NCBI GenBank assembly: GCA_016859345.1
Contig: CM029120.1
Span: 24,859,001-24,923,000 of the forward strand
From: Istiophorus platypterus
Lineage: Eukaryota > Chordata > Actinopteri > Istiophoriformes > Istiophoridae
Reading direction: 5' to 3'
DNA: 64,000 bases
This document shows, one piece after another, positions 32,201-47,200 of this stretch; position 1 is the first letter of the stretch, and the number at the start of each line of letters is the position of its first letter. The translations under genes were made by a program, and so were the position numbers. The notes beneath the pieces were generated by a model. The model made no database searches and had not been told where the DNA came from. It saw only the letters and a program-made list of their open reading frames with translations.

Positions 32201-35200
32201 TATTACACACTGTCTCTGAATTACTCTTTTTTTCTACCAAGATTAGATTAGATTGTAATCTCCATGTTCAGTTAGCAAAGGGAAAGCTCTTATTGCGAGG
32301 CCATGCAAAGTTTGGATTTTAAATTCTAGGTTAAAACTTTAAATATGACAGCTAAAACTATACTCAGTCCCCCAGATCACGGTCAGAGACGAATATACAA
32401 TTGACCAGAACTGAATCCTGTATTATAGAGAGCATTTATCTTTTATTAAAACTTTGTCTCTAAACCATTTTCTGTGATGGATCACAATTGGAAAAAAAGC
32501 CATTAAGATTTACTTTAGATTCAACTTCAATCATTGTAACTATTGCAAGGCAGAGTTATATTGCATCACCAAATGAATTAATTTAAACCATTAACTTAAA
32601 GAGTAAGCTATTCTAATCTCATGAACCATTTTTCAAATCAGTTAAAATCTCCATATGGTTTACTAGCTTTCCATTCTTTGTGTGCGCTGAATAAAATTCC
32701 AGTGTTCCTACACATCCCTAGCTCTGAAAATGGGATATAAACAAATTGGCTCAAACCGACAGTTCCAGCCAATCAGCACCAAGGGGCAACCATGCTCATG
32801 CACAGAAGGGAAAAGTGGATAAGAGGTGGGTAGTGGGAGCAAGAGGGACCAGAATTCTGTCACATGCTAACACATAACAGAGAAGGAGAGATGGCCAAAG
32901 AATGACCTAAGAGTAGAAGGTCTGAGGAAGAAAAGTTGAAAAAGAAGGGCTATGATCACATGGAGTGAATGAGAAGATTCGTCTTAACATTGTTGAGGCT
33001 TTCAAACAGTAGAGGCTACATGGTCAGACTGGAAAAGAAATTCTGCCCTGAACTTTTCTGCTTGGCCGTCCCATGACCCAGTAGTGAAAGTAAAATTGTG
33101 GAAAGTTAGGATGCAGGCTACTTCTTGTTAAGGCAGAAATATTCAGTAGTAAAACATATTGGAATAATTCTTTTAATGGGGTTTTAGATAAACATACATA
33201 TAAACAATTATCATAAAAAATAAATATCACATCTGGGAAAATATGACTGGAATATAGAGGGCAAGTTAAAACAATTCAAAAAAATCCACGTTTCCCTTTT
33301 CCAGGGGAAAAGCTGCCAAATTACAGCTTACTTGATCAACAGATTATTCCATAAACAGAAAATTAATCCACATTAAATGACCAATGAATGATTTTAGTCA
33401 TGTCTTAAGCAAAAATGCCAAAAAATTCATCTTTCCATCCTCCCAAATATAAGGAATTGATCCTCTCCTTTGTCATACAAGAGGGTAAACTCAGATAACT
33501 GAGAATATAATTTGGTATTAATAAAAAAATAAAAAACAATTGTTAGTTGCATTAGTAGGTCCAGTGCATTTAACATGTTACTATATTGAAAACACCATAC
33601 AATACAGTGGCAATAAAAAGTAAGAAAAACCTTTGGAATGGCCTTGTTTTCTGGGTTAACCGATCATAAATCTTTTTCTGATCATAATTCATATGTATAG
33701 ACAAACACAATGTGCTGAAGCTAATAATATACAACCAATTAAAATCTTCTGTTTTTTTTTTTTTTTTTAAACATATCCATTAAACACATGCAGTGCTGGT
33801 GCGAAAAGTTAGTGAAACCTTGGATTTGGAAATAGTCAAAACCACTTTAGCAACATTAACCTCTATATTTTCTTTGTCTGAAGTCATTCTGTTGTACACT
33901 TCTCGCATGATTAGGGTCACTAGCCTGCTTCATTACCAAACTTCCACTGAGCTTCAGCTGTGACAGCCACCCTGACATTATCCTGTAGGACATCCTGATA
34001 AACTTAGGACTTTATTTTCTCATTGATGATGGTGAGCTATCCAGGACCAGATGCTCCCTCCACCCTACTTCACTGTTAGGAAGAGGTTTTCAGGTTGGTA
34101 TGCAGTGCCTTTTTCACCATATGCAGTGCTGTGGTCCTCCTTAATAAAACAATCCACAAAACATTTTTCCCATTGTGGAGTGTCAAGCTGCTCTTTGGCA
34201 AATTTCTTTTTTTTTTTTTTTTTTAAGAGTATCTGCTTTCTCCATGGTGTCCTGCCATGGTTCATGCAACCCTCCACCACATTATATCATACATATTGTA
34301 TATTATATCATACACTGTAATAAGATTCCACCATAAACTGTAGGGGTTGTTACTGAATGAATATTACCAGATGAGATTTGTAATTATTTAATTTAATATG
34401 ACATACTCTTTATGATTTAAATGTGGCTATATGGGGGGGGGGTGACACAGCTGCATATTAGAATCTGTAATATTTTAGTTTGGTCATCTAGGTGGTTTAG
34501 TGGCCAAAGTCATATACAAGCCATAGATTTAGGTATGGCTATATGCGTGGTCAAACCTAGTTTATAGGCTTTTGTTTTCTCATTAATGAATGCTTATGTC
34601 TGCAAGATAACATTCAGTAGCATGCATATAAAAATCAGTGGTGGCATTTCATACAATCTCAATTTCATACAAACAAAGTTGTGTATCACTGCTACCTAGT
34701 GACTCAATTATAGTGGTTTTAGTGATAGTGTGCCACAGCAGCAGAATTACTCACTGATATGAAGATGTTTAGCAGGTTTTCCAGTGTGGGCAGCTGTGGG
34801 ATGAGCTTCTGGACCACTTTACTGAAAGCCTCGAATATGGAGTGGTCATATATACTGGTTAAATAGAAGCTGCAGAGGGCAGGGAGAAGAATCTGAATCA
34901 GAATGACTATCACTCTTCAGTAACAAACTAGATTATAATAGTACCTTAGTTTAATAAAAAAAATATGGACAGGAAACAAGAGAACTGTCTCCAAGTCAAA
35001 AGATAAATATTTCAAGGTTTCAGACACCTTATAATTCCTGCAGAAAATTTAAGATTAAACATAACATAACTTTTCGAATACAAGCACAGATACAATACCT
35101 AATTTCAGTGTATAATAACTTTTGTGACACCTTACTTTGGGGAACACAGACATATTCTTCTAAAAAAATCTTTTTGTTGTTTAAAAATCCAAACTTCTCA

Positions 35201-38200
35201 AATCTGTAATACTGTCTGTCTAAATACAAGCAACTGTATAAGAGCTTGGCCTAACGTAGCTTCAATTTGGGATTTAAATAGGTAAATGTGACCTTTCAGG
35301 ACTTGAAGTTTTCAATATTCGGTGCCATGGAAAATTTTGATTGGTACAGTCAACACTAAATCAATATCAAACTTTTCCCAGTCTATGTGGCCCTGGAGAT
35401 CAAAATATCAAATTTAACCCAATGAGTCAGTGTGTCAGTTTCCATGGCATGAAAATATTAATGACCAACGCTGTAGAGTACACACATCCAAAAACTTTGA
35501 TAGGTGCTGGTTCAAAAAACAAACTGATAGCTTCCAGCAAAATTAACAGAGCAACAACAAAAAGGGAAATCACCGGAAACAAAGGACATAGAATAAAGAA
35601 AGGGGGGATACATTAACAGATATTAACTCCTAAGAGACATCATCATAAAATACTTTTAGTAAGAGGTTGTAGTTGGAGCAAACATTTTTTCTAAGTATAA
35701 TTAACAGATTTTACTCTTTTCTACTCTTCTTTTACAATTTTTAATATGAATGTAACTGAACGTAGATTAAAGCTAAATCAAATTAACCATTTAAGTAACA
35801 TGGATGGTCATTATAGACAGATTTGCTCTCCATTTACATTTCCTCATTTCATTTGACATGAAGAACTTACTGCTGCAGCTGCTGAAGCCATATTGTAATG
35901 GTCAGAACAAATACAACATGCCTGGCTTCTCATATGGACTTTGTTAAATTCTAACATCTCTAAAGTTAGCTTTTGATTTAATTAATTGAGAGGTTCACAT
36001 AGAATTTCCAACCTACATTGAGAATGTTTGAATAAAGTATTTGATATGGGTAACAACAATTAAATGATTTGTGTGTTGTTAGGTAAATAGATTGTATAAT
36101 ACATAATAGGTGCTATATACATAATATATATATATATATATATAATTTATTTTCTTCCAACTACAAAAGGAAGAGTCTATAAAGTTTTAAATTTCAGACA
36201 GTGAATAATGGGAAGGCTAATGATATGCTAGTTTGGTTTGTTTAAAAACTTTATTTAATGAGTTGAGTAAACTATCGGCAGTAGTAGCTAAGGAGATTTA
36301 CCCAGTTTATCCTACTGGTTAGCTGTCCATTTCAGTCACAGATTGATATACTGTAGTACGTCACACACAGTCAGGTTAGTGAGATAGTCAAGTGGCTGGG
36401 AAACAGAAATTTTTTTAGCAGCAGTGTCGAATTGTGCCAAAAAAACCCTGTTGTCAACTTGCTAGCAGCTGTAGCAGTAAGGGAAAACAACCACCATATG
36501 ATATGAGGCTGTGGTCCAGTGCTTTCCGAGTAACACTTACTGCCAACAGGCCCAGAGGGGCCCGGCTGCAATGATCCAGCTCTTGATGTTTGTGTAGCTT
36601 GGCTATCAGCTGACCAACATTAGGAAATAGCTTTGTAGTCCGTCCACTTAGGTTGGGGTCATGTAGGAGTGTAGTAGTGTCCCAAATCCCTCATTAGGAT
36701 ACCAAAGTTACGATTCAGACGTTAGCATCCTCTGAGACAACCATATGACTTTCAGACTCTAAATTTACTCCAGGTCCAAACGTGTGAGGACTGAAATCTT
36801 TTACCCACTTAAAAAAATGTAGGTAAAACGGCAAGGATCTAAGAAAATGTAAAATAATATTACGGCTTTAAATAGGAAAAAATTAGTATTCATGAAGAAT
36901 TTTTTCGGTGTACAAACACAATACTGACTCATGCACAATAGATTACCATAAAATGAGCTGTCCAGTCCGAGAGTAGACTGATTCTTAAGAATGCAGGTTA
37001 CAACCACCTGAGTGATTGCTTGTTCTTCCTTGTGATGTCTATTATACAATGCCTGACAAAGATCAAACTTTTCTGTGTTAAGTTAAAGTTGCTGGTAGCT
37101 ATCAGTTCAGTGTGCAGATCTTTAGTTTATCTTTCATGTTCATGTAAATTTAAATTTAATTTTGAAATGTGCTTGTATTACAGTATTCCATACATATTGT
37201 GAAACTAAAAACCCTCCAAAGCTCTACATAAAGCCGACCTCAGGTGAATTTGTTCCAGCCCTGCATCTGCAAGGTCATTGTTGGCTCGTTTGTGAATGTC
37301 CCTCTGCTTCTCAATCTTATGATCGTCTGACAGGCCATCCACTTTGTGAATGAACACCTCAAAGTTGATGCCTGGATTGACTTTGTAAGCCCTGGTCACT
37401 GTGAGATGCAGTCTACTCAGAGCCTCCACATAGTCATCCTGTCAAGAGGAAAGGAAGACAAATGAACAATTTATCATTAAACCAGTGAATTTTATAGTCT
37501 GGCCGAAATGTTATTAAAGATTCATTGTATCACTGTATACATGACTGACTCAGTTTTTCCAGCTGTTATTTAAATTGAAATTATTCAATATCTTAATGTT
37601 TCTCAAATTAAAGCATAGAAATAAACAAGTGGAGATTTATATACCCTGAATCACTGAATCTTCCTGTTGAACTAAATTTGATCTTTTAAGTCATCCAGCA
37701 ACTGAACACTTTTGTGACGTTCTTTTTACAATGTAAGTCAAATATTCAGAATAATAATAGTTCAGAAAGTTGGCCCAAACACCGCTGCGGAAGTTCCTAT
37801 CAATATGTTGCACTTGCAAGTTGCTTTGGTTCCACCTTCTAACCACTTAATCCCAAACCAGCTTCATGCAGTTAAGGTCTGGAGACTGTTCTGGTCTTCC
37901 ATCATGTGAGGCCTCCATCTGGTTTGGTTCTTCAAATGTTCTGGGCCATTATATTGTTGTAGTATGAACCCCTGACCAACCAGTCTGTCTTCCTCTGTTA
38001 CTTGCCTTTTATTCTCTATTTTGGGAGAAACATACAGTCCTACTTCCTGCAGTAGAATGTTTTAATAATATTGCATCAGAGGGAGTAGTAACTGGGTCTG
38101 CCTTTGTAAAGACAAAGGGTTAGTAAGTCATCAAATAAAGTTCCGACACCTGTAGAAACTGTCTTAGTACTTTCATTATTGCAGGAGAGCTCTGAGTAAA

Positions 38201-41200
38201 TCAGTTTATTAATGAATGAAAAAGGCCTGTTTTCAATGGAATTTATATAATCTTTCAGTTTTTAGTGAACTAGTTTCTTTCTTTACCTTTGGGAGTTTAC
38301 AACTGACCTCTGTACAATTTAAGGCTATTCACTGGACTTGAGCTTATGAAATTTTGATAAAATCTGGAAAAATGGAGGTGTCCCAAATATTTTTACCAGC
38401 AGTGTGTCAATTGTAAAGTAACAAGAAACATCAATACAGAAATTTGACCGATATATATTTTAGGTCACTGCGAAAAACAGTGTTTCAGGTTTTTCCATCA
38501 GAGAACGCAGAGAAATTTATTTTTTATCACTCTGAAATCCAGGTTAACGAGGGAACATTTGTGAACTGCTCAGGAGTGATAGCGACCTCCTTTTTTTCTG
38601 AAAAGAGCAAGCATCTTCAGTTGTAGGAATGGGTATTGTTAAGATTTATTGATATCAGTACTGAAAGCAGTATTCAGAAGTTAGAACTCTTTTCAATTCT
38701 TTTCGTTTATTTTAATGGGATTATAATTTGCAACTAGATTAACCAGTGCTCAAAGTGGGTTTTTATTGATGCATTGTAATACTTGTGTCACTCTTGTAGC
38801 ATCATAATAAATCCTTAAGGACTTTATGGCTTTGTGATCTGACCTGTGAGTCGATGACAAAGATTAGTGCTCCAGTGCCTCTGAAGATCATTTCATAGTC
38901 GAAGGTGGGATCAAAGAAGTCAATCTGGCCAGGGAAGTCCCAGATCTGGAAGCTGACAAAAGAGCTGCTGGAAACATCTTCCCTGCAGATCTTATTGGTG
39001 CTCTCCAGAAACAGGGTCTCGTTGGGTGACATTTTATGAAAAACCACCTTCTGGATAGAGGACTTTCCGCTCCTTCGGAGGCCCATCAATAAAATACGAG
39101 GTTTGATCTCTCCATTCAAAGAATCATTGAAGCTCAACACTATACACCAGGGACAGAAAAATGATAAATTAGCTGGGTTATCTACATTAGGCAACCACCT
39201 ATACAAATGCATTTACAGGTTTACAGACTACTTTAACAGGGACTTTTAAAAGTTTTATACATCAAAGTCAATTTAGCACTACTCAGCAGAGGTGGGTAAT
39301 ATTGCCCTAAAATTACATAATTATAAGGCAACGTGATTTTCTAATAACATTCAAGACAATATAGTAGAATAATGACAAGTACTTTGTTGTGTTGTCCCCT
39401 TTTGCTGTTATTGTGTTCTTACACTTATTACATAATGTCACTGTTTGTGGTAAATCTGACCTTTCATGGCAGGACCACTTCCAAATTACTGAAGTTGCTC
39501 CATTTTTAATACAGACCCATCTGCAGCAGATCTGGTGGCAATTTCACATAACATTCAGCCATGCTTGTTGCTGCTTTCATGATGTAAATACATCAGCACA
39601 ACCCAATATCATTATTATGATATAAATCTAGGTTGCATACAGCTCTGTTTATGGCAACTGCGCACGTTTTTTTCTGTGGCTCTGTAGGAGCTTTGTCAAG
39701 ACTGAGAAAATGCCATGTCATTAGTGTTATCTCTCTTTCAGAGACACAAAAAAAAACATGTCTCTTGTAGTGGTCTGATACATCAAAATGAATCAAAATT
39801 ATCAAATTTAACATTGCTTAGCCTTTGCAGCTAAAAGACAAAACACTGTTTTTCCCTTCAGAAGAAAAAGAAATGAAATGGCAACTGTTAATCAGTGTAT
39901 GTAGAGTCTCTGAAGTTGCCTGGCAATGGAAATGCTAACACAAGGACCACACACCGGACTTTCCAAAAATAAATAGAAAAATGCTTCATGTATTTTTAGA
40001 AACGAAATTTCCCAACTGATTCTGTATTTTTTGATAAAGACATGCAGCTTTTGCATTACAGTATAATTGGTATGGGGTTGCTTTTGCTCTCTGTTTTGCT
40101 TTTTTGTTTTGTTTTATCATTAGTATCAAAAAACAAAACTGTAAGACAAATGGCAGAAACTTAAGGACTTGCCAAATCAATGATCTGCCACATTCTTAAA
40201 AAGAAGGAAAAAACTGGTGGGCTCAGCAACACCAAAAGGCCTGGAAGATCTTGGAAGACAAATAGAGTGAATTATCTCAGAATCCATTCTTTGGCATAGA
40301 AAAACAATTCACAACATCTGTTAGCTCAAGAAATAAGTCAAGATAGGCATATCATTATCAAAGTCTAAAATCAAGAAACACTTTCATGAATGTAAATACA
40401 GAGGGTTTATCACAAGGTGCAATCCACTGATGACACTTAAGAACAGAAAGGCGTGATTAGATTTTGCCAGAAAACATCTAAAAAAGCCTGCAACTGTGGA
40501 AGAGGATTTTTTGGATAAATGAAACCAAGATTAACTTGTACAAAAATGATGTGAGGAGAAGATTATGGAGAAGGAAAGGAACAGCTCATGATCCAAAGCC
40601 ACCACATAATCCGTGGAACATGGAGGAGGTAGTGTTATGGCATACGCATGTATGGCTGCCAATAGAACTGGGTAACTAGTGTTTATTGGTGATGTGACTG
40701 CTTATAGAAGCAGTGAAATTAATTCTGAAGTGTATAGAGCTATACTATCTGCTCAAATCCAGTCAAATACTGCAGAACTGATAGGATGGTGCCTCAAGGT
40801 ACAGATGAATAATGACCCAAAACAACTTGCGAAAGCAACACGAGAGCCTCTCAAGGCAAAGAAATGGAATATTCTTCAATGGCCAACTCAGTCACCTGAC
40901 CTCAAGTCAATTAAGCATGCTATTCACCTCCTGAAGACAGAACTGAAGGCAGAAAGACCCACACACCAGCAACAACTGAAGGTGGCTGCAGTGAAGGCCT
41001 GGCAAAGCATCTGAAGGGCATTTGGTGATGTCAATGGGTGCCAGACTTCAGGAAGTCATTGGCTGATAAAGATTTTCATCCAAGTATTAAAAATAATCCT
41101 TATATCTATCAACATGTTGGTTTGTCCAATTACTTTTGAGCCCTTGAAAACGAGGTACTATAAATATGTATAAATATGTATGTGTTTCCTAAACAGTTAA

Positions 41201-44200
41201 CGTATTATTTTTATTTAAACCCTTGAATTAAATCTGAAACTCTTGAAATAAAGCTGAAACTCTACACTTCAATCACATCTTAATGGCTTTGAAAATTGTC
41301 ACTATCAAAACACTTATTTATTTGACTTTGTATTTGGCTCTATGAATGTAATTTCAAGTAACGTTTTACTAAATTTATACATGAGAACTATAAAAATGCA
41401 GAATCATATGGAACTATGTAGCAGAGTACTGGTGTCTCAAAATCTAATCGACAATGCTGTTTAGAATTTTGAGCTAATAGTTAAAATCAGCATTACCATT
41501 TTGTTTTAATGTTGGTTTAAGTTTCAGTAAGTGTTGGCTGCTAAGTTAATAAATGTTAACTAGTTAGTGTTATCTTATAGTAAACGAATTGTTCAAGGAG
41601 GAGGATTAACCAATTGTCGCAGAGGTCCATGGGTTAGATAGCTGAATTAGAATATGAGACTGAAGGGTGAATGGCATTATATTGTTACTGTTAATATTGT
41701 TACTGCTGATAAATGCACAAAGTCTAGTAGACTACCTTTTAGCTAGTAATAAACAAGTTACAGGAACAAAAAGACATAATATTTTAGCAACGTGTTTAGA
41801 TCACAATAAAAGTGACAGTTGAAGCTATCCAAAATCTTTCTCAAACAACCTCTCCCACAATGATCAGTTTTTGACAGCAAAACAGGGATCAAAAATGTTC
41901 ACATAAACTCCTCAAACAAGCTTTGTATTTATGTTATTAAAAAACAGGTGAACCCAAACACAAGACACAGACTCAGTACTCTATGAATAAGAGAGTTTCT
42001 TACTTGTACTGGGGAGGAAAAGGTTGAAGGGGATTGAGGGTTCTGGTGAAGCAGTGGATTATGGATACTGGAGATCAGTGAAGCAAAGCTATTCATTTGA
42101 GAGCACGGCAGGTAGTAGAAGTGAGTGGGCCGGATGGCATGTGTGCAGTGATTCTAGGCAGAAGGAGACAACAACTAGCACAGAGCAAGAAGACAAGGAA
42201 GCTACAAAACTGGCTGAAACAACTGTCTGGCAAAGACTGGATGAAGAACTGGGGTAGATATACTGCAGGTCTGAGGGATGGAAGGGGGCAAGTAGCTGCT
42301 AGAGAGAGAGGAGCGTCATGCATATAACACTGTCATACAGTAACAGACACAGGGGAGGACAAGAAACACAAGGGAAAGAATGACACCGTGGCACAGATTA
42401 TATAAGTGATTATTTTGTGATATTCTGGTAAAAATATATTTAACATGCAGTTAGCCAGCTAAAAATGGATTGTGGTGTATTAGATAATATTGAATCCTTA
42501 CCTTACCACTATCTGTGGTAAGGACATTTCTATATATTTGCTCTGATGACATCACTGACCAAAGCATGCTGTTAGATAACATATGACCACTTTGTGATGA
42601 AGCAGACCACAGACTTCTTACAAGTACCTTTAAGTCTATAGACCAACATCATAGTTATCATTAGAGATTATGACAATCTTTGTAAGTGAGGTTGATCTCA
42701 GAGTGACTGAAAAGACTAAGATGTTAAAACTCACTAAATGTTTAAAAGTCTTTGAAGGTAGGCTGGATTTAGCAGTATTTTTAGTTGCTATGTTTATATT
42801 TCCGACATGTTGAAATATAACATAAAATATACTGTCAAGTTAGATTTTGAAATGCAAAAGACATTTTTTCAAACTTACACTCAATTAAATCCTTTTTCAA
42901 CTGCAAATCACCAAAATCATTAGGCTTTTACTAGGTCAGACTAAGAGTTGCAATCATAGGTCTATAAATAAAAACTATTCGATTTCATCTTCTGCTTTCC
43001 AATCTCAGTGTTAATAAACCTTGAATTCAGGGTTAAATTCAGAGTTTGTTAAACCCTCATTCTTGAACTACCCCCCAAGGAGTCATTTGGAAGTTAATTT
43101 CAGCTGGTGGATTATTAACTGATACACACACACACAGGCAAAGACAAAGCATGCTCTGAACAAAAACTTCATCATAAAAACATTAAAATATTCATATTAA
43201 ACTGCTCTAACTTTATACCGTATAGTTGAACAAACACACAAGAAGTGGGGGAGCAGCAGGCCCAGAGAAAAAAAGACAACCTTGTTCCAATCTACTGTCA
43301 AAGAGAATGAGTGGCACAAGATTGGTCACTATAGCAGATGGAGCACATGCAGATCAGGCTGTATATCTGCAGGAGTAGAGGCAAACCAACTTCAGTGGTG
43401 GAAATTACATGAAATGTGCTCTTGTCTAGGCTGCCCTGCACATACCTCTGCATCCAGCGGGGAAACCAGTAAGGATGACAGACTGGAGATGGAGAGAGGA
43501 AATATTCTTATCTCCTTGGCAAAAACTTGGATGACATCTTTCATTAGGAAATCAATGGAGGGTGAATGAAAAATTCTTACTCCTCAGGATCTACCAACTG
43601 GCCTCCTCACATCACATGGTAGCCCCCCCCCCTTTCTCCATCCCACTGAGAGAAAAAGGGGATGATTAAACTTTGGTAGAATACTCCCTGCACTTCCCAA
43701 GTGCACCTCTCTCCGAACCTATAATTAAACTTTAACATCTGCCAGAGAGGGTACTAGTCTCAACCAGGAGAGGCTGATGTTTTTCATCTGATAATATGGT
43801 TAACAGTAGGATGTGAACTTTCTTTATCACACTTGTAGTCATCCAGCTATGGAACTCTGGAAAAGACAAAATCACATGCAATGGAACAGGGGGGAGGTGG
43901 AGAACATTTTTCAAATAAAAAATTTTAGAAAGGAAAATCATCACTAATTAAACAAAGCCTAAATGACATACCACCGGGACTCTGTCCTTGTTCAACTGCA
44001 TGTTTGAATTAACATGAATATAGCTGTTTATCTTTTCAATAATCAAGATCATATTTCTCAGCGAATGTTTTTCTTCATGGAGTTAAGTTAAAAAATGTGA
44101 AACTGATTGCTCACCATGTGGCCACACTGCCATCCAGTGACCATGGAGAGGTATGCCTCCACAGTCCTTACATAATCTTCAATGCATTTATGTCTTCGTT

Positions 44201-47200
44201 ATTTTATTGACTTGAAATATGAATAGTTAATGTACCATAGGACTGTAGTTTATTGTAGTGTTAATCAAACCAGTGTTGTTTAACTTCTGTTTATAACAGT
44301 ACTGAATATCATCTTGATACTTGACTAGTCCTTTGCCACTGAATTATTCCCTAATGTGCACTGTGATTCTTGTACTTTAAAAATAGCACACTTTCATTCT
44401 CTTTGACACTGTGGCACTTTGGCAACTATGGTAACCATGGTCAAACTAAGTGACCAGTTCATTTCTTCATACAAATATGCACATTATTCATGTTTGATTC
44501 TTTGTTACGTGTCCATAACTAACACCTCAATTATTCAGTTACTGGCAGACATTTAGCTATAACAGATATCCTCCATTTGTCACTATGTCTTAGTCCTGTA
44601 TATTCTTTGAAAGCAGAAACAAGAGATCCCTGAGTTGAAAGCTTAAAGAATTCTGATTATAAGAGAGATTAACTTTGTATCTATACAGTTAAGTCCATAA
44701 GTATTTGGGCAGTGTCTCAATTTTCATAAGTTTGCCTCTCAAGTTGTGATTATAGTGCAGACTTTCAGCTTTAATTCAAAGAGTTTAACAAAAGTGCTGC
44801 ATTAACCGTTTAGGAATTACAACACTTTTATACACAGTCCCTCGTTTTCAGGGGCTCAAAAGTAATTGGACACACCAACATAATTATAAATATTAGCATT
44901 ATCTTAATACTTCGATGAAAATCTTTTGCAGTCAATATCTGAAGTCTGGAAAACCATGTACATGAACAATAATTCGAGGTGCTTTGCCGGGCCTTTACCA
45001 CAGCCACCTTCAGTTGGTCTGTGGGTCTTTCTGCCCTCAGTTTTCTCTCCAGTAAAGGTAAAACACACTCAATTGACTTGAGGTCGGGTGACTGAGTTGG
45101 CCATTGAAAAATATTCCATTTCTTTTACTTGAGAGGCTCTTGTGTTGCTTTCACAATTTGTTTTGGGTCATTATTCATCTGTACCTTGAGGCACCATCCT
45201 ATCAGTTCTGCAGTATTTGACTGAATCTGAGCAGATAGTAGAGCCCCATACACTTCAGAATTAATTTCACTGCTTCTATCAGCAGTCACATCTTTAATAA
45301 ACACCAGTGACCCAGTTCCAGCACTGGGCAGGCTTTTTTTAGATGTTTTCTGGTAAAGTCTAATCTGGCCTTTCTGTTGTTAAGTGTTAGCAGTGGTTTA
45401 CACCTTGTGATAAACCCTCTGCATTTACATACATGAAGGCGTCTCTTGATTGTAGATTTTGTCTATGATATGTCTACCTCCTGGGGAGTATTCTTGACCT
45501 GACAGATGTTGTGAAGAAACCCTTCACAACATCTGTCAGGTCAAGTATTCTCAGATAATCCATTTTTGTTTTCTTTTAAGGTCTTCCAGGCCTTTTGGTC
45601 TTGCTGAGCTCACCAGTTCATTCCTTCTTTTTAAGAATGTACTTAAAAACCATCTGTCAGATAGGTTTGTTTTGTTTTGTTTTTTCAGCCTAATGATGGC
45701 CTCCTTCATTATCCTCAATGCCTCTTTTATCAAAAGTTCCCATGAACAGCTACCAAATACAAAGTCAACACTTGGAATCAACTCCAGACCTTTAATATGC
45801 TTAATTTGTCTTAAAATAGCAAGGGAACAGGCCAGACTTGGCCATGAAACTGATTGTCAGTCAACTGTCCAATTACTTTTGAGCTTTTGAAATTGAGGGA
45901 CTGTGTATAAAAAAATGGCTATAAATTCCTAAATAGTTAATGGGATATTTTGTTAAACAAATATTTTTGGTCACTTGCAGTTAGCCACAGTTGGGTGACA
46001 TGTCAGACAAACCAGTTATATTCTAGCATAATACAGCCCAATGAATCAGGTCATACCTGGATGTGTACTAGAAAAAACACAATTTGACCTTTACCTTACC
46101 CAACAGCCCCACTGCAGCTATTGAGGGTTAAAGGCTTTGCTCAGTTGTGTTAATAACACAAGGCATCAAACTGGCAAAACACATTTAGGGAACCACTTCC
46201 TACCTATAAATCCATCACAGTGTAGCACATATCTTTTGTCCATGAGGAGCTACATGTTCATGAAACTTGATCATTAGCAAAATCAGTTCCCCTGAATGTG
46301 CCATCAGGGAAAAATATGCATCTCACATCACTTTTTTTTTAATTCAGTATTTATAAATACGAAACATGGTGAAATAAATATATTCGCTGATGTGTGCGCT
46401 ATGTCCTAGAGGAATCCTTCCCCTTTTTTTGAGTGGGCACACTGTGCACACATCAATTGCAAAACAAGACTTATTGAAAAGATTTTAACTCTGCCTCTCA
46501 TAGCCATCTTACAATGTAACAGTATTTGGCTTTTTTAAAAAACTATTTTTTTCTATTAGACATTTGTAGACAGTTTGATTTCCCAGTGGTCATTAGCCAG
46601 CTGATTGACTTACTGTAACAAGTCGATTCCTCTTTCACTCTCATTCCGCTCACATTATTATTTTCTCTGACAGTTAAGATTTTTCAGATTTTAGTCTTTT
46701 TGAGTTCATTATGTTTAATTTATGAATTTATTTCCTCTGTGGCTGCACAGCGTGTTTCACAAGACTAAATACATTCCTGCAGGTTAAACTGGACTAACCA
46801 AACACTTTTAAGGCTATTTTACTATAAGAGACTTAATAAAGATACTATATACTCACTATAAATACTCATTAGCTTAGCAACATAATAAGGCTCCATATAA
46901 CCCATAAAAAGCCTGTTAAAGGCCTTGGTTAAACCGGTTTTCTCTCCATTCAGAAAGAATGCTTGTTGTGATGAATGAGAACATAATTGTCTAGTCCTGA
47001 AATATAAGACAACCCCCCAATTTTTTAAATGTGAGCTTAAAAAAAGCCATATGTTCAGTAGAGGTAAAATCAAAAATGTGGTTTATTTTTTATATGTTGT
47101 ATTTCTTTACTTCTTAAATATGTTTTAAGGTTTATTTCAGTCTAGATTTGTCTGTTCTAAAAAGGATTGATGACAATCTGAAAAATAAAATAATCTTCAT

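Larger units (their letters stand above)
26195..34754 (-). other. rragd: rragd intron 4 (phase 0, 8.6 kb)
   Basis: The intron holds a degenerate LINE (26470-28020), two non-autonomous teleost repeats (29215-29535 and 30290-30530) and a Tc1-like remnant (33603-34285). I saw no additional exon. The ORFs at 31375-31900 overlap on opposite strands and match nothing known to me. Confidence 0.85.
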
